From: Aliitabrizicola sp041905595
Lineage (GTDB): Bacteria; Pseudomonadota; Alphaproteobacteria; Rhodobacterales; Rhodobacteraceae
Reading direction: 5' to 3'
NCBI GenBank assembly: GCA_041905595.1
Contig: JAYRKT010000004.1
Coordinates: forward strand, 62,001-126,000
Length of the DNA stretch: 64,000 nucleotides
Shown in pieces: positions 53,378 to 62,427 of this stretch. The notes beneath the pieces were generated by a model. The model was not told the DNA's origin. It ran no database searches and was given only the letters and a program-made list of their open reading frames with translations. Position 1 is the stretch's first letter, and every line of letters starts with the position of its first letter. Both the position numbers and the translations under genes were made by a program.

Positions 53378-53404
53378 GGGGCAGGCGGCACGTCTGCCTG
53401 CCCC
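53378..53404. terminator. Hairpin between convergent hydrolase and nagA genes
   Basis: GGGGCAGGC (53378-53386) and GCCTGCCCC (53396-53404) form a perfect 9-bp stem with a 9-base loop in the 38-base convergent gap. It lacks a U-tract on either strand, so it may terminate both transcripts weakly. Confidence 0.55.
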
Positions 53405-53408
53405 GGCC

Positions 53409-54545
53409 TCAGAGCAATTCTGCCCCCGCCTGCCAGACCTGTTTCAGGTGCCAGTCAGACGAAAGGTGGACAAGATCGGCAGCGCCCCCTGGGACGATAC
53501 GCCCGGCCCAATCCTGCGCTCCGATCACCGCCGCGGGTCGGCTTGTCGCCATGGCGAGCGCCGCTCCGGGGGCCACGCCAACTTCGGTGATCAGGCAGCG
53601 GATGGCCTCGGGAAGGGTTAGGTCGGCCCCGGCCAAGGTTCCGTCCTCAAGCGTCAAACGACCCTGACGGCGCAGGATGCGCCGCCCTCCAAGGGTGAAT
53701 TCCGTCAGGTCCGAACCGGCGACGCACATCGCATCGGTGACCAGGAATAACCCCCCGGGATTGGCAGCCATGGCGATCTTCATCGCCGCCGGATGAACAT
53801 GGATTCCGTCCGCGATCAGGCCGGCCGGGATCGCCTCGGTCAGGATCGTACCCACCATACCCGGCTCGCGGTTGCCAAGCTGGCTCATCGCGTTGAACAG
53901 ATGCGTGGCGCAATTTGCGCCAGCCGCGATCGCCAGCCGCACCTCTTCAGCCGTGGCCTCCGCATGGCCAAGGCTGACGATGGCCCCCGCCGCGCGCAGC
54001 GCCCGGATCTGTTCGGCATTGACCGCTGCCGGTGCCAGCGTGACCATCAGCGCGGGCAGCCGTCTCGCGGCATCGCACAGACGTTGAAGATCGGTCGCAT
54101 CCATCGGGCGGATCAGGCGCGGATCATGCGCACCCTTGCGGCGAGGGTCCAGATGCGGCCCCTCGAGATGCAACCCCAGGAACCCGGGCACCTTGCGGCG
54201 GGCGGCCTCGATCCCGGCCTCGATGACCGCCGCGGTCGCCTCGGCCGTGTCCGTGATGAGCGTCGGAAGGATCCCCGTCGCACCCAGCCGCGCGTGCGCC
54301 GCGCAAACATGCGCTAGAACATCCGCCGTGGTGCTGCCATCCACCATGCGGCCCCCGCCGCCGTTGACCTGCAGGTCGATCAGGCCGGGCGCCAGCACAC
54401 CGCCGTCAAGCCGCATCCGTTGCCCCGACGGCGCATCGGCAACGGGCAGGACGGACAGAACCCGACCGTCCTCGACCACGACGGCGTGGTCCTCGTGAAA
54501 GCGCTGTCCATCGAACACGCGGGCGCCGCTGAGGATAAGAGGCAT
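53409..54545 (-). CDS. nagA: N-acetylglucosamine-6-phosphate deacetylase
   Basis: This 378-residue amidohydrolase converts GlcNAc-6-phosphate to glucosamine-6-phosphate and acetate. Metal and substrate segments are HLEGPHLDPRRKGAH, GHAEATAEEV, CATHLFNAMSQLGNREPG and TDAMCVAG. ATG 54545 overlaps the SIS-gene stop by one base; the upstream frame only shadows that gene. It ends the leftward unit kinase-regulator-SIS-nagA. Confidence 0.93.
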   Translation of the reverse strand: MPLILSGARVFDGQRFHEDHAVVVEDGRVLSVLPVADAPSGQRMRLDGGVLAPGLIDLQVNGGGGRMVDGSTTADVLAHVCAAHARLGATGILPTLITDTAEATAAVIEAGIEAARRKVPGFLGLHLEGPHLDPRRKGAHDPRLIRPMDATDLQRLCDAARRLPALMVTLAPAAVNAEQIRALRAAGAIVSLGHAEATAEEVRLAIAAGANCATHLFNAMSQLGNREPGMVGTILTEAIPAGLIADGIHVHPAAMKIAMAANPGGLFLVTDAMCVAGSDLTEFTLGGRRILRRQGRLTLEDGTLAGADLTLPEAIRCLITEVGVAPGAALAMATSRPAAVIGAQDWAGRIVPGGAADLVHLSSDWHLKQVWQAGAELL

Positions 54546-55570
54546 CAGATCGTCTCCGTCACCTTGCGCAGATGCGGCGGAGTGTCGGGATCGAAACCGC
54601 GGCGGCGCGCAAGCTCTTCGATGAACTTGTAGAACGCGACAACCGCGATGAGCGGCGCCACCAGCGGATGCAGACCCGAAACGAGCGGCAGCGTCACGGC
54701 TCCGTTCGCCGCTGCGCCGGTGATAAAGACGTCGGCTTCCTGAGCGGCAAGCCGCTCGGCTGTGGCGACGACCTGCGCCTGCGCAGCATCTTCGACCGCG
54801 AGGGCAAAGACCGGAAAGCGGGCCTGAACGATGGCGGCGGGCCCATGCAGGACCTCGGCGGCGGAATAGGCCTCGGCATGCAGACCGCAAGTTTCCTTGA
54901 ATTTCAGCGCAGCCTCGTTCGCGATGGCGAAGCCGGGGCCACGACCCAGGACGAAAAGCGACTGCGCCCGGACAAGGCGCGCTGACAGGGGCGACCAGTC
55001 CAGCGCAAGGGCCTTGGCGAAGGCTTCGGGAAGATCAGCCACGGCGGTGCGCAGGGCATCGTCCTGCTGCCACTCTGCCAGAACCGCGAGTGCGGCGAGC
55101 ACCGATGTGACAAAGGTCTTCGTGGCGGCGACGCTTTTCTCTGCCCCCGCCTGCAAAGGCAGGCAATGGTCCGAGGCGGACGCCATGGGCGAATCCGCGA
55201 AATTCGTTATGGCGATGCTCAGCGCTCCGCCCGCCCCCGCTGCCCGCATCATCTCGACAATGTCGGGACTGCGACCGGACTGCGAGATGCCGATGCAAGC
55301 CGCCCCGTCCAGCCGAAGCGGACGGTTGTAGATCGAGGCGATCGACGGACCGACAGAGGCGACGGGGACGCCAGCCAGCAGCTCAACCGCATATTTCAGA
55401 TAGGTCGCAGCGTGGTCCGACGAGCCCCTTGCGACCGTCACGATCAACCGGGGATCGACCCGACGAAGCTCTGCCGCCGTCTCGGCGATGGGCTGTCTGG
55501 AAAGGTCCAGGAACCGTGCGGCGGCTTGCGGAATCTCGGCGACTTCGGCCGCCATGTAGCTTTGGGTCAT
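54545..55570 (-). CDS. SIS-domain glucosamine-6-phosphate deaminase-like protein (NagB-II/AgaS type)
   Basis: This 341-residue protein has two tandem sugar-isomerase (SIS) domains: VARGSSDHAATYLKYAVELL and GISQSGRSPDIVEM in the first, GRGPGFAIANEAALKFKETCG and EVLHGPAAIV in the second. The pattern is that of the isomerase half of GlmS without the glutaminase part, as in NagB-II. It should convert glucosamine-6-phosphate to fructose-6-phosphate and ammonia. Aldose-ketose isomerase activity is an alternative. It overlaps neighbours by 1-4 bases. Confidence 0.85.
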   Translation of the reverse strand: MTQSYMAAEVAEIPQAAARFLDLSRQPIAETAAELRRVDPRLIVTVARGSSDHAATYLKYAVELLAGVPVASVGPSIASIYNRPLRLDGAACIGISQSGRSPDIVEMMRAAGAGGALSIAITNFADSPMASASDHCLPLQAGAEKSVAATKTFVTSVLAALAVLAEWQQDDALRTAVADLPEAFAKALALDWSPLSARLVRAQSLFVLGRGPGFAIANEAALKFKETCGLHAEAYSAAEVLHGPAAIVQARFPVFALAVEDAAQAQVVATAERLAAQEADVFITGAAANGAVTLPLVSGLHPLVAPLIAVVAFYKFIEELARRRGFDPDTPPHLRKVTETI

Positions 55571-56337
55571 GTGACGATCCTTTCCCCGTCGGGGGCAAGT
55601 TTCAGCTCGACGGCGAAGTCATAGGCATCGCCGCGATAGAGAGAGCGGGTGAATTCCACGACGCGGCCCGAGGGCAGGTAGCTGATGCGCTCGATCCGCA
55701 GTCCGGCGACACCCGGCGCCACGTTCAGCAGCGCCGCGTCCTTCGCGCCAAGATTGGCAGCCGAAATACGCTGGACGGCCCGCACGGGGCGCATTCCCCG
55801 AGCCTCGAGCGTCTTGTAGAGCGAGCCCTCGACCCCTTCGGGATCTGGCAGGACAGAGGCGGGCAGCGAAGCCCGCTCGATGGCAAGCGGAACGCCGTCG
55901 CTCGACCGCACACGTTCCAGCCGGGCAACACGGTCCTCCGCGCCGAGGCCAAGCGCCATCACCTCTTCCGGCGCCGGGGCCGCAAGACCGCGGGCGATCC
56001 AGACCGACTCCACCGTCCGGCCGCGCCGGGCCATGTCCTCGGTGAACGAGGTCAGGAGCGATAGGGCCTGCTCGAGTTTTTCAACGCGCGGGGCGACGAA
56101 GGTGCCGGATCCGCGCTTCTGCAGAAGTTGTCCGCCCGAAACCAGCGCCTGCACCGCCTTGCGCACGGTCACGCGGCTCAAACCAGTAAGGGCCGCCATG
56201 TCCCGCTCGGGTGGCAGGCTGTCGCCGGGCGCGAGACGGCCCGAGGCAATCGCTTCCGAGATGCGTTTCTGAAGCTGGAGGTAGAGCGGTCCCGAACCCG
56301 TCTCGTCAAAGCCGTCCGGAGTGAAGATCCGGTTCAT
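55567..56337 (-). CDS. GntR-family regulator with UTRA domain (NagR/HutC type)
   Basis: This 256-residue regulator has a winged helix (PLYLQLQKRISEAIASGRLAPGDSLPPERDMA in parts: RISEAIASGRL, SLPPERDMAALTGLSRVTVRKA) and a C-terminal UTRA ligand domain (GLRIERISYLPSGRVVEFTRSLYRGDAYDF in parts). HutC-type GntR proteins of amino-sugar loci respond to GlcNAc-6P or GlcN-6P. It likely represses both sides of this locus by binding the AATACCAA sites at 57185-57283. Confidence 0.88.
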   Translation of the reverse strand: MNRIFTPDGFDETGSGPLYLQLQKRISEAIASGRLAPGDSLPPERDMAALTGLSRVTVRKAVQALVSGGQLLQKRGSGTFVAPRVEKLEQALSLLTSFTEDMARRGRTVESVWIARGLAAPAPEEVMALGLGAEDRVARLERVRSSDGVPLAIERASLPASVLPDPEGVEGSLYKTLEARGMRPVRAVQRISAANLGAKDAALLNVAPGVAGLRIERISYLPSGRVVEFTRSLYRGDAYDFAVELKLAPDGERIVT

Positions 56338-57164
56338 GCCGCCTCCTCGCGCGCAAGTGCGACCGCGCCGTCAAGCGCCGTACCCAACGCGGGCCGGATC
56401 GTCCATCGCGGGGCGAGCAGCCGCGCGAAGTGTTCTCCCAGACCGCCCAGAAGCACGACAGGCAATGGGGTTTCTGGCTGAAGCAGCGCAATCCAGGCTG
56501 CCACTTCATCTGCAGCCGCTGCCATGACCCTGCGGGCGGCATCATCGTCACTCGTTGCAACGCGTGGGGCGAGGCGAGCAAAGTCTGTCGGCCTTGCGTC
56601 GCGGGCAAAGGCAACGACGCCATCCGGTCCGCCATGCTCCCGGATGAAGTCACGGGTCAGATCGGTTTCGGGAAAAAGCCCGTCGTGGGCCCGAAGGGCG
56701 TGCGCCAGAATGGCCCGGCCGATCCATCCGCCCGATCCTTCATCTCCCAGAACAAAGCCCCATCCGCCGACCTGCCGATAGCCGCCGCGCCATTGGCGGG
56801 AAAAGACCGACCCCGTACCGATCGCCGCGACGATGCCCTCCCCGGTTCCCAGCGCGCCTCGGGTGGCCGTCAGGGCATCCGATACGACCCGAATCTGCGC
56901 GAAGGGCAGGCCGGGCAGCAGGCGTGCAACGCTGTCACGCACATTCGCGCCGGCAAGCCCCAGGACGGCCCGCAAGCCGGAGATCTCCGCGCCTTGGGGA
57001 AGGGCCTGCCGCGTCGCGGTCAGGATATTCGCGCAGGTGCCGTGGCTATCGGTCGTGACATTGGCCGGGCCGGCAGCGCCTTCGCCCAGGATGCGACCGG
57101 CATCGTCAACGATCCGCGCCCGACAGCCCGTACCTCCCCCATCGATTCCCAAAAAAAGTCCCAT
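56334..57164 (-). CDS. BadF/BadG-family N-acetyl amino-sugar kinase
   Basis: This 276-residue ASKHA-fold kinase has the phosphate-1 motif FLGIDGGGTGCRA at the N-terminus, VVSDALTATRGALG, and GWGFVLGDEGSGGWIGRAI. The family includes GlcNAc kinases and the MurNAc/GlcNAc kinase MurK. In this locus it is expected to make the 6-phosphate of GlcNAc and possibly MurNAc. ATG 57164 has GGGAGG before it. It is the first gene of the leftward unit. Confidence 0.85.
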   Translation of the reverse strand: MGLFLGIDGGGTGCRARIVDDAGRILGEGAAGPANVTTDSHGTCANILTATRQALPQGAEISGLRAVLGLAGANVRDSVARLLPGLPFAQIRVVSDALTATRGALGTGEGIVAAIGTGSVFSRQWRGGYRQVGGWGFVLGDEGSGGWIGRAILAHALRAHDGLFPETDLTRDFIREHGGPDGVVAFARDARPTDFARLAPRVATSDDDAARRVMAAAADEVAAWIALLQPETPLPVVLLGGLGEHFARLLAPRWTIRPALGTALDGAVALAREEAA

Positions 57165-57184
57165 CAGCGCCTCCCGCGGCCAAG

Positions 57185-57296
57185 AATACCAAAACAATAC
57201 CAAAAGAAAAGGAAAAAGGGCTCATGCGGCGATTTTCGTTGGTTTACACGTCATTTTCATTGGGCGCTTTACAATTGGTATTAATTTGGCATTATT
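57185..57296. promoter_or_regulatory. Divergent promoter/operator of the amino-sugar locus
   Basis: AATACCAAAA occurs twice in direct repeat (57185-57194 and 57196-57205), and TTGGTATTA, its inverse, at 57275-57283. The half-site resembles HutC/GntR operators containing TGGTAT. A promoter for the murQ-like gene fits TTTACA (57268-57273) and CATTAT (57290-57295) with a 16-base spacer, so the inverse site sits between the two elements and binding there would block RNA polymerase. Confidence 0.6.
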
Positions 57297-57317
57297 CGCT
57301 TGGGAGGAGGGATTCGG

Positions 57318-58211
57318 ATGGCTGGACTCACTACGGAAGACAGGAATCCTTTGTCGCAGGGCTTGCAGGCCGTGCCGGCCGAGGTGGCGCTGTCGCGCAT
57401 GCTCGATGCTCAGCAAGGTGCCGTGGCCGCGATCCGCCCTGCCCTCCCGGCACTGGCCCGTGCCGCCGATATCGCCGCAAAAGTGCTCCGGAGCGGACAT
57501 CGCCTTGGCTACGCCGGAGCCGGAAGTTCCGGCCTCATGGCGCTGTCCGACCGGCTTGAGCTTGCAGGAACCTTCGGCATCGCGCCCGAGCGGACACCGA
57601 TGCTGTTCGCCGGCGGGACGGCTGCGCTTTCCCATATGGTCGGCGGAGTCGAGGATGATCTTGGCCTTGCCGGTCGCGACCTCGCAACTTCAGGGCTTGG
57701 GGAAGGGGACGCGATCATTTGCCTGTCTGCCTCGGGGCGCACGCCATACACCGTCGAGGTCGCCCGGCAGGCGAAGAGCCTGGGCGTGACGGTCATCGCG
57801 TTCGCCAATGTGGCGGGCAGCCCGCTTTTGGCCGCAGCAGATGTCGCCATCCTGATCGAGACGGGGGCCGAGATCGTCGCGGGTTCGACCCGGCTCGGCG
57901 CGGCGACGGCGCAGAAGGTGGCCCTGAACATGCTGTCGGTCCAGCTCGGGATCGGGCTTGGCCATGTTCACGAGGGCTACATGGTCAATGTGGTGGCCGA
58001 CAACACGAAGCTTGTTGACCGGGCGGCGCGCATCGTCGCGGCGGTTTCGGGCGCCACGCCACAAGAGGCGCGCGCCGCCCTTGGCCAGACGGCGGGGGCG
58101 GTCAAGCCGGCCATCCTGATCGCGGCTGGTGCTGATCCTGCGCGGGCCGCCGAACTTCTCGACCGCCATGGCGGGCATCTTGGCCCTGCCCTGCGCGAGA
58201 TCGAACGCTGA
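57318..58211 (+). CDS. murQ: N-acetylmuramic acid 6-phosphate etherase-like protein (MurQ family)
   Basis: This 297-residue SIS-fold protein aligns with MurQ at GAGSSGL, the catalytic Glu81 (in DRLELAGTFG), Glu112 (GGVEDD), LSASGRTPYTVEVA, the GAEIVAGSTRLGAATAQKVALNMLS segment and a C-terminal LDRHGGHLG. MurQ removes lactate from MurNAc-6P to give GlcNAc-6P. Sequence around the active Glu is divergent from enterobacterial MurQ, so a related SIS function is possible. ATG 57318 is preceded by GGAGGAGG. Confidence 0.8.
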   Translation: MAGLTTEDRNPLSQGLQAVPAEVALSRMLDAQQGAVAAIRPALPALARAADIAAKVLRSGHRLGYAGAGSSGLMALSDRLELAGTFGIAPERTPMLFAGGTAALSHMVGGVEDDLGLAGRDLATSGLGEGDAIICLSASGRTPYTVEVARQAKSLGVTVIAFANVAGSPLLAAADVAILIETGAEIVAGSTRLGAATAQKVALNMLSVQLGIGLGHVHEGYMVNVVADNTKLVDRAARIVAAVSGATPQEARAALGQTAGAVKPAILIAAGADPARAAELLDRHGGHLGPALREIER

Positions 58212-58224
58212 GAACGTAAAACCA

Positions 58225-58239
58225 GGGGCAGACTGCCCC
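58225..58239 (+). other. Small hairpin between murQ-like and binding-protein genes
   Basis: GGGGCA (58225-58230), loop GAC, TGCCCC (58234-58239) form a 6-bp stem in the 48-base gap before the binding protein gene. It ends 20 bases before the ATG and may tune translation or processing. Confidence 0.35.
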
Positions 58240-58259
58240 GCAACAGGGAGAGACGACCA

Positions 58260-59522
58260 ATGCATTCCAGACCGCTTCGCTTCGCGCTCTTGACCAGTAC
58301 GCTGCTGGCAAGTGCCTTCGCCGCCCACGCGGAGGACGTGACGCTGACCATCGAAAGCTGGCGCAACGATGACCTTTCGATCTGGCAGGACAAGCTGATC
58401 CCGGCGTTCGAGGCCGCGCATCCGGGGATCAAGGTCGTCTTCGCGCCTTCCGCACCGACCGAGTACAACGCCGTTCTCAACTCCAAGCTGGATGCGGGAT
58501 CGGCGGGCGATCTCATCACCTGTCGGCCCTTCGACGCTTCGCTTGAGCTTTACAACAAGGGCAAGCTGACTGATCTCACCGGCCTGACCTCGATGGCCAA
58601 CTTCTCGGACGTGGCCAAGTCGGCCTGGTCGACCGATGACGGCAAGGCCACCTTCTGCGTGCCGATGGCCTCGGTCATTCATGGCTTCATCTACAACAAG
58701 GACGCCTTCGACGCACTCGGCCTGACCCCGCCGACGACCGAGGAAGAATTCTTCGCGGTCCTCGACAAGATCAAGGCCGACGGCACCTACATCCCGATGG
58801 CGATGGGTACCAATGACCAGTGGGAAGCGGCCACGATGGGCTATCAGAACATCGGCCCGAACTACTGGAAGGGCGAAGAAGGCCGCCTGGCGCTGATCAA
58901 GGGCGAGCAGAAGCTGACCGATCCGCAATGGGTTGCTCCCTTCACCGAACTTGCGAAGTGGAAGCCTTATCTTGGTGACGGGTTCGAGGCGCAGACCTAT
59001 CCCGACAGCCAGAACCTGTTCACGCTCGGCCGCGCCGCGATCTACCCGGCGGGGTCATGGGAAATCTCGGGCTTCAACACCCAGGCCCAGTTCAAGATGG
59101 GTGCATTCCCGCCGCCGGTGCCGAATGCTGGCGACGACTGCTACATCTCGGACCATACCGACATCGCGATGGGCATGAACGCGGCCTCGCCGCATGCGGA
59201 TCAGGCCAAGGCCTTCCTCGAATGGGTCGGCTCGCCGGAATTCGCGACGCTTTATGCCAACGCGCTGCCCGGCTTCTTCTCGCTCAACAATACCCCGGTG
59301 AAGATGGAAGACCCGCTTGCGCAGGAATTCGTGAGCTGGCGCGAGAAGTGCAAGTCGACGATTCGCTCGACCTACCAGATCCTGTCGCGCGGCACGCCGA
59401 ACCTGGAAAACGAGACCTGGACGGCCTCGGCCAACGTGATCAAGGGCACTCAGACTCCGGAAGAAGCGGCGGCCAAGCTGCAGGAGGGGCTCGCCTCCTG
59501 GTACGCGCCGCAGCAAAAGTGA
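58260..59522 (+). CDS. Sugar ABC transporter solute-binding protein
   Basis: This 420-residue protein has a signal peptide (RFALLTSTLLASAFAAHA) and a type I/II binding fold typical of family 1 sugar-binding proteins (VTLTIESWRNDDLSIWQDKLIPAFEAAHPG in parts; GRAAIYPAGSWEISGF). In context it should bind an amino sugar such as GlcNAc, MurNAc or a disaccharide. It is followed by a strong hairpin and then permease genes. Confidence 0.88.
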   Translation: MHSRPLRFALLTSTLLASAFAAHAEDVTLTIESWRNDDLSIWQDKLIPAFEAAHPGIKVVFAPSAPTEYNAVLNSKLDAGSAGDLITCRPFDASLELYNKGKLTDLTGLTSMANFSDVAKSAWSTDDGKATFCVPMASVIHGFIYNKDAFDALGLTPPTTEEEFFAVLDKIKADGTYIPMAMGTNDQWEAATMGYQNIGPNYWKGEEGRLALIKGEQKLTDPQWVAPFTELAKWKPYLGDGFEAQTYPDSQNLFTLGRAAIYPAGSWEISGFNTQAQFKMGAFPPPVPNAGDDCYISDHTDIAMGMNAASPHADQAKAFLEWVGSPEFATLYANALPGFFSLNNTPVKMEDPLAQEFVSWREKCKSTIRSTYQILSRGTPNLENETWTASANVIKGTQTPEEAAAKLQEGLASWYAPQQK

Positions 59523-59552
59523 CGGCGGCCACGATCGGCTGATCCGATAGAA

Positions 59553-59575
59553 GCGGGGGGCTGCCAGCCCCCCGC
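59553..59575 (+). other. Strong hairpin after the binding-protein gene
   Basis: GCGGGGGGCT (59553-59562), loop GCC, AGCCCCCCGC (59566-59575) is a perfect 10-bp stem. No U-tract follows, and the permease gene starts 49 bases later. It likely stabilises the binding-protein mRNA or partly terminates it. Confidence 0.6.
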
Positions 59576-59623
59576 ACCACCCGCAGTGTTCTTCAACGGA
59601 AAATGGACAGGAGGGCGCGGGCG

Positions 59624-60544
59624 ATGGCCGCACGCAAGCCGATCCGCTGGCATATCCCGGTGTTCCTGGCACCGGCAGTGCTGGTCTATACCGCGATCAT
59701 GATCGTGCCGCTGTTCGGCACGCTGAACCTGTCGCTGTTCCGCGTGAACGAAGCGCGGGAGACTGTCTTCGCCGGGCTGGACAACTTCCGCACCCTGTTC
59801 ACCGATCCGCGCTGGTCGGCCTCGTTCTGGAACGCGCTGAAGAACAACACCTGGTTCTTCATCATCCACATGCTGGTCCAGAACCCGATCGGCGTCCTTT
59901 TGGCTGCACTTCTGTCGAGCCCGCGGCTGCGGATGGCGGCCTTCTACCGTACCGCGATCTTCATCCCGACAATCCTGTCCTTCGTCATCGTCGGCTTCGT
60001 CTGGAAACTGATCCTGTCGCCGATCTGGGGCATCGCGCCCGGCATGCTGGATGGCATCGGCCTGAAATCGCTGTTCGCCCCTTGGCTGGGCAAGGAAGAA
60101 TATGCGCTGACAGCGCTGGCACTCGTCTCGGTCTGGCAGTTCATCGGCATCCCCATGATGCTGATCTATGCAGCCCTCTTGTCGATCCCGGACGAGGTGC
60201 TGGAAGCCGCCGAGATGGACGGAATCACCGGCATGAGCCAGTTCTGGAAGATCAAGCTGCCGCTGATCCTGCCTTCGATCGGGATCATCTCGATCCTGAC
60301 CTTCGTCGGCAATTTCAACGCCTTTGACCTGATCTATGTGGCGCAGGGGGCGCTGGCCGGTCCGAACTTCGCGACCGACATCCTGGGGACGTTCCTGTAC
60401 CGGACCTTCTTCGGCTTCCAGCTGCAACTGGGCGATCCCCACATGGGCGCAACAATCGCGACGGCGATGTTCTTCATCATCCTCATCGGCGTCTGCTTTT
60501 ACCTGTTCACCATCCAGACGCGGCTCCGCCGCTACCAGTTCTGA
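59624..60544 (+). CDS. Sugar ABC transporter permease (MalF/UgpA type)
   Basis: This 306-residue inner-membrane protein has six hydrophobic segments and the EAA loop (EVLEAAEMDGITGMSQFWKIKLPLILP in parts: EAAEMDGITGMSQF, KIKLPLILP). ATG 59624 has AGGAGGG upstream and is preferred to ATG 59603. It pairs with the next permease and the ATPase at 62428. Confidence 0.88.
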   Translation: MAARKPIRWHIPVFLAPAVLVYTAIMIVPLFGTLNLSLFRVNEARETVFAGLDNFRTLFTDPRWSASFWNALKNNTWFFIIHMLVQNPIGVLLAALLSSPRLRMAAFYRTAIFIPTILSFVIVGFVWKLILSPIWGIAPGMLDGIGLKSLFAPWLGKEEYALTALALVSVWQFIGIPMMLIYAALLSIPDEVLEAAEMDGITGMSQFWKIKLPLILPSIGIISILTFVGNFNAFDLIYVAQGALAGPNFATDILGTFLYRTFFGFQLQLGDPHMGATIATAMFFIILIGVCFYLFTIQTRLRRYQF

Positions 60545-60554
60545 GGGGTCAGCG

Positions 60555-61394
60555 ATGGCACAGGCCCGTTCCCATCTCGGCCGGACGATCGCGGCGCATG
60601 CGGTGCTTATCACCTACACGCTGATCGCGCTGTTCCCGGTCTTCGTGATCGTCATCAACTCGATGAAGACGCGGAAGGCGATCTTCGCCGAGCCGCTGGC
60701 CCTGCCGGGGCCGGAGACCTTCGACCTGGTTGGCTTCACCACGGTGCTGCAGCAGGGCGACTTCTTCCAGTATTTCCTGAACTCGCTGATCGTCACCGTC
60801 GCCTCGCTGTTCTTCGTGCTCTTGTTCGGCGCGATGGCGGCCTTTTCCCTGTCAGAGTACCGGTTCAAGGGCAACACGCTGATGGGGCTTTACCTCGCGC
60901 TCGGGATCATGATCCCGATCCGGCTTGGAACGGTGGCGATCCTGCAGATGATGGTGGCGGCCAGCCTTGTAAACACACTGACAGCCCTGATCCTCGTCTA
61001 TACGGCGCAGGGCCTGCCGCTTGCCGTCTTCATCCTGTCAGAGTTCATGAAGCAGGTCTCGGACGACCTGAAGAACGCCGGCCGGATTGATGGTCTGAGC
61101 GAATATCGTATCTTCTTCACTCTCGTCGTCCCGCTGGTGCGCCCGGCCATGGCAACGGTCGCGGTCTTTTCGATGATCCCGATCTGGAACGACCTGTGGT
61201 TCCCGCTGATCCTTGCACCGTCGGAGGCGACCAAGACAATCACGCTCGGCAGCCAGGTCTTCATCGGGCAGTTCGTGACCAACTGGAACGCGGTGCTGGC
61301 GGCGTTGTCGCTGGCCATCCTGCCGGTTCTCGTCCTTTACCTTGTCTTCTCGCGGCAGTTGATCCGCGGCATCACAGCGGGAGCCGTGAAATGA
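60555..61394 (+). CDS. Sugar ABC transporter permease (MalG/UgpE type)
   Basis: This 279-residue permease has six membrane segments, a MalG-like start (LITYTLIALFPVFVIVINSMKTR, in parts: ALFPVFVIVINSMKTR) and the EAA loop (LKNAGRIDGLSEYRIFFTLVVPLVRPA in parts: NAGRIDGLSEYRIFF, LVVPLVRPA). ATG 60555 follows the first permease by 10 bases with GAGGGG upstream. The next gene overlaps its stop by 4 bases. Confidence 0.88.
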   Translation: MAQARSHLGRTIAAHAVLITYTLIALFPVFVIVINSMKTRKAIFAEPLALPGPETFDLVGFTTVLQQGDFFQYFLNSLIVTVASLFFVLLFGAMAAFSLSEYRFKGNTLMGLYLALGIMIPIRLGTVAILQMMVAASLVNTLTALILVYTAQGLPLAVFILSEFMKQVSDDLKNAGRIDGLSEYRIFFTLVVPLVRPAMATVAVFSMIPIWNDLWFPLILAPSEATKTITLGSQVFIGQFVTNWNAVLAALSLAILPVLVLYLVFSRQLIRGITAGAVK

Positions 61395-62416
61395 TCCGTG
61401 TCCTCGTCGCCGGTCTTGGCAACATGGGGCGCAGCCATGCGCTGGCCTATCACCACAACCCAGAGTTCGAGATCGTCGGGCTGGTCAACCGCTCTGTCCC
61501 GGCAAACCTGCCGGAAGAGCTGAAGGGCTACGCGATCACCGCCGATTTCCAAGAGGCGCTGGACCGGCTGAAGCCTGATCTTGTCTGCATCGCAACCTAT
61601 TCCGACAGTCATGCCGACTATGCCGTCGCGGCGATGGAGGCGGGGGCGCATGTCTTTGTCGAAAAGCCGCTGGCAACCACGGTGGAGGACGCCAAGCGGG
61701 TCGTGGCGAAGGCGCACGAAACCGGGCGCAAGGTGGTCGTGGGCTACATCCTACGCCACCATCCGAGCTGGATCCGGCTGATCGAGGAGGCGCGCGCGCT
61801 CGGCGGGCCGTATGTGTTCCGGCTGAACCTGAACCAGCAAAGCTCGGGCCCGACGTGGGAGGTGCACAAGGCGCTGATGCAGACCACCCCGCCGATCGTC
61901 GATTGCGGGGTGCATTATGTAGACGTCATGTGCCAGATCACCGATGCGCAGCCGGTCGAGGTGCGGGGCATGGGCCTGCGCCTGTCACACGAGATCGCGC
62001 CCGACATGTACAACTACGGCCATTTCCAGGTGCTGTTCCAAGACGGCTCGCTTGGCTGGTACGAGGCTGGCTGGGGCCCGATGATGTCGGATACGGCGTT
62101 CTTCGTGAAGGACGTGGTCAGCCCCAACGGCGCGGTGTCGATCCGGATGCCGGAAAGCGCCAAATCGGACGATATCGACACGCATACCAAGACCTCGCTT
62201 CTGCGGGTCCACCGGGTCGCACGCGGCGACGAGGATCTGAGCATGGCCGACGAGCCCGGCCATCAGGAGCTCTGCGACCGCGAAGCGGCCTATGTGGCGC
62301 GCGCGATCACCCAGGACCTCGACCTTGCCCGCCACATGAATGATGCGGTCCAGTCGCTCGCCATCTGCCTTGCCGCGGATGAAAGCGTGCGCTCGGGCCA
62401 GCCGGTCAAACTCTGA
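61391..62416 (+). CDS. Gfo/Idh/MocA-family oxidoreductase
   Basis: This 341-residue NAD(P)-dependent enzyme has the nucleotide-binding Rossmann motif VLVAGLGNMGRSHALAY and EKPLATTVEDAKRVV, with the Gfo/Idh catalytic Lys in that motif. It should oxidise or reduce a sugar or sugar acid brought in by the ABC importer. The exact substrate is unknown; a role on MurNAc, lactyl-sugar or another amino sugar is possible. ATGA overlap with the permease stop supports cotranscription. Confidence 0.85.
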   Translation: MIRVLVAGLGNMGRSHALAYHHNPEFEIVGLVNRSVPANLPEELKGYAITADFQEALDRLKPDLVCIATYSDSHADYAVAAMEAGAHVFVEKPLATTVEDAKRVVAKAHETGRKVVVGYILRHHPSWIRLIEEARALGGPYVFRLNLNQQSSGPTWEVHKALMQTTPPIVDCGVHYVDVMCQITDAQPVEVRGMGLRLSHEIAPDMYNYGHFQVLFQDGSLGWYEAGWGPMMSDTAFFVKDVVSPNGAVSIRMPESAKSDDIDTHTKTSLLRVHRVARGDEDLSMADEPGHQELCDREAAYVARAITQDLDLARHMNDAVQSLAICLAADESVRSGQPVKL

Positions 62417-62427
62417 AGGAGCCGCGC

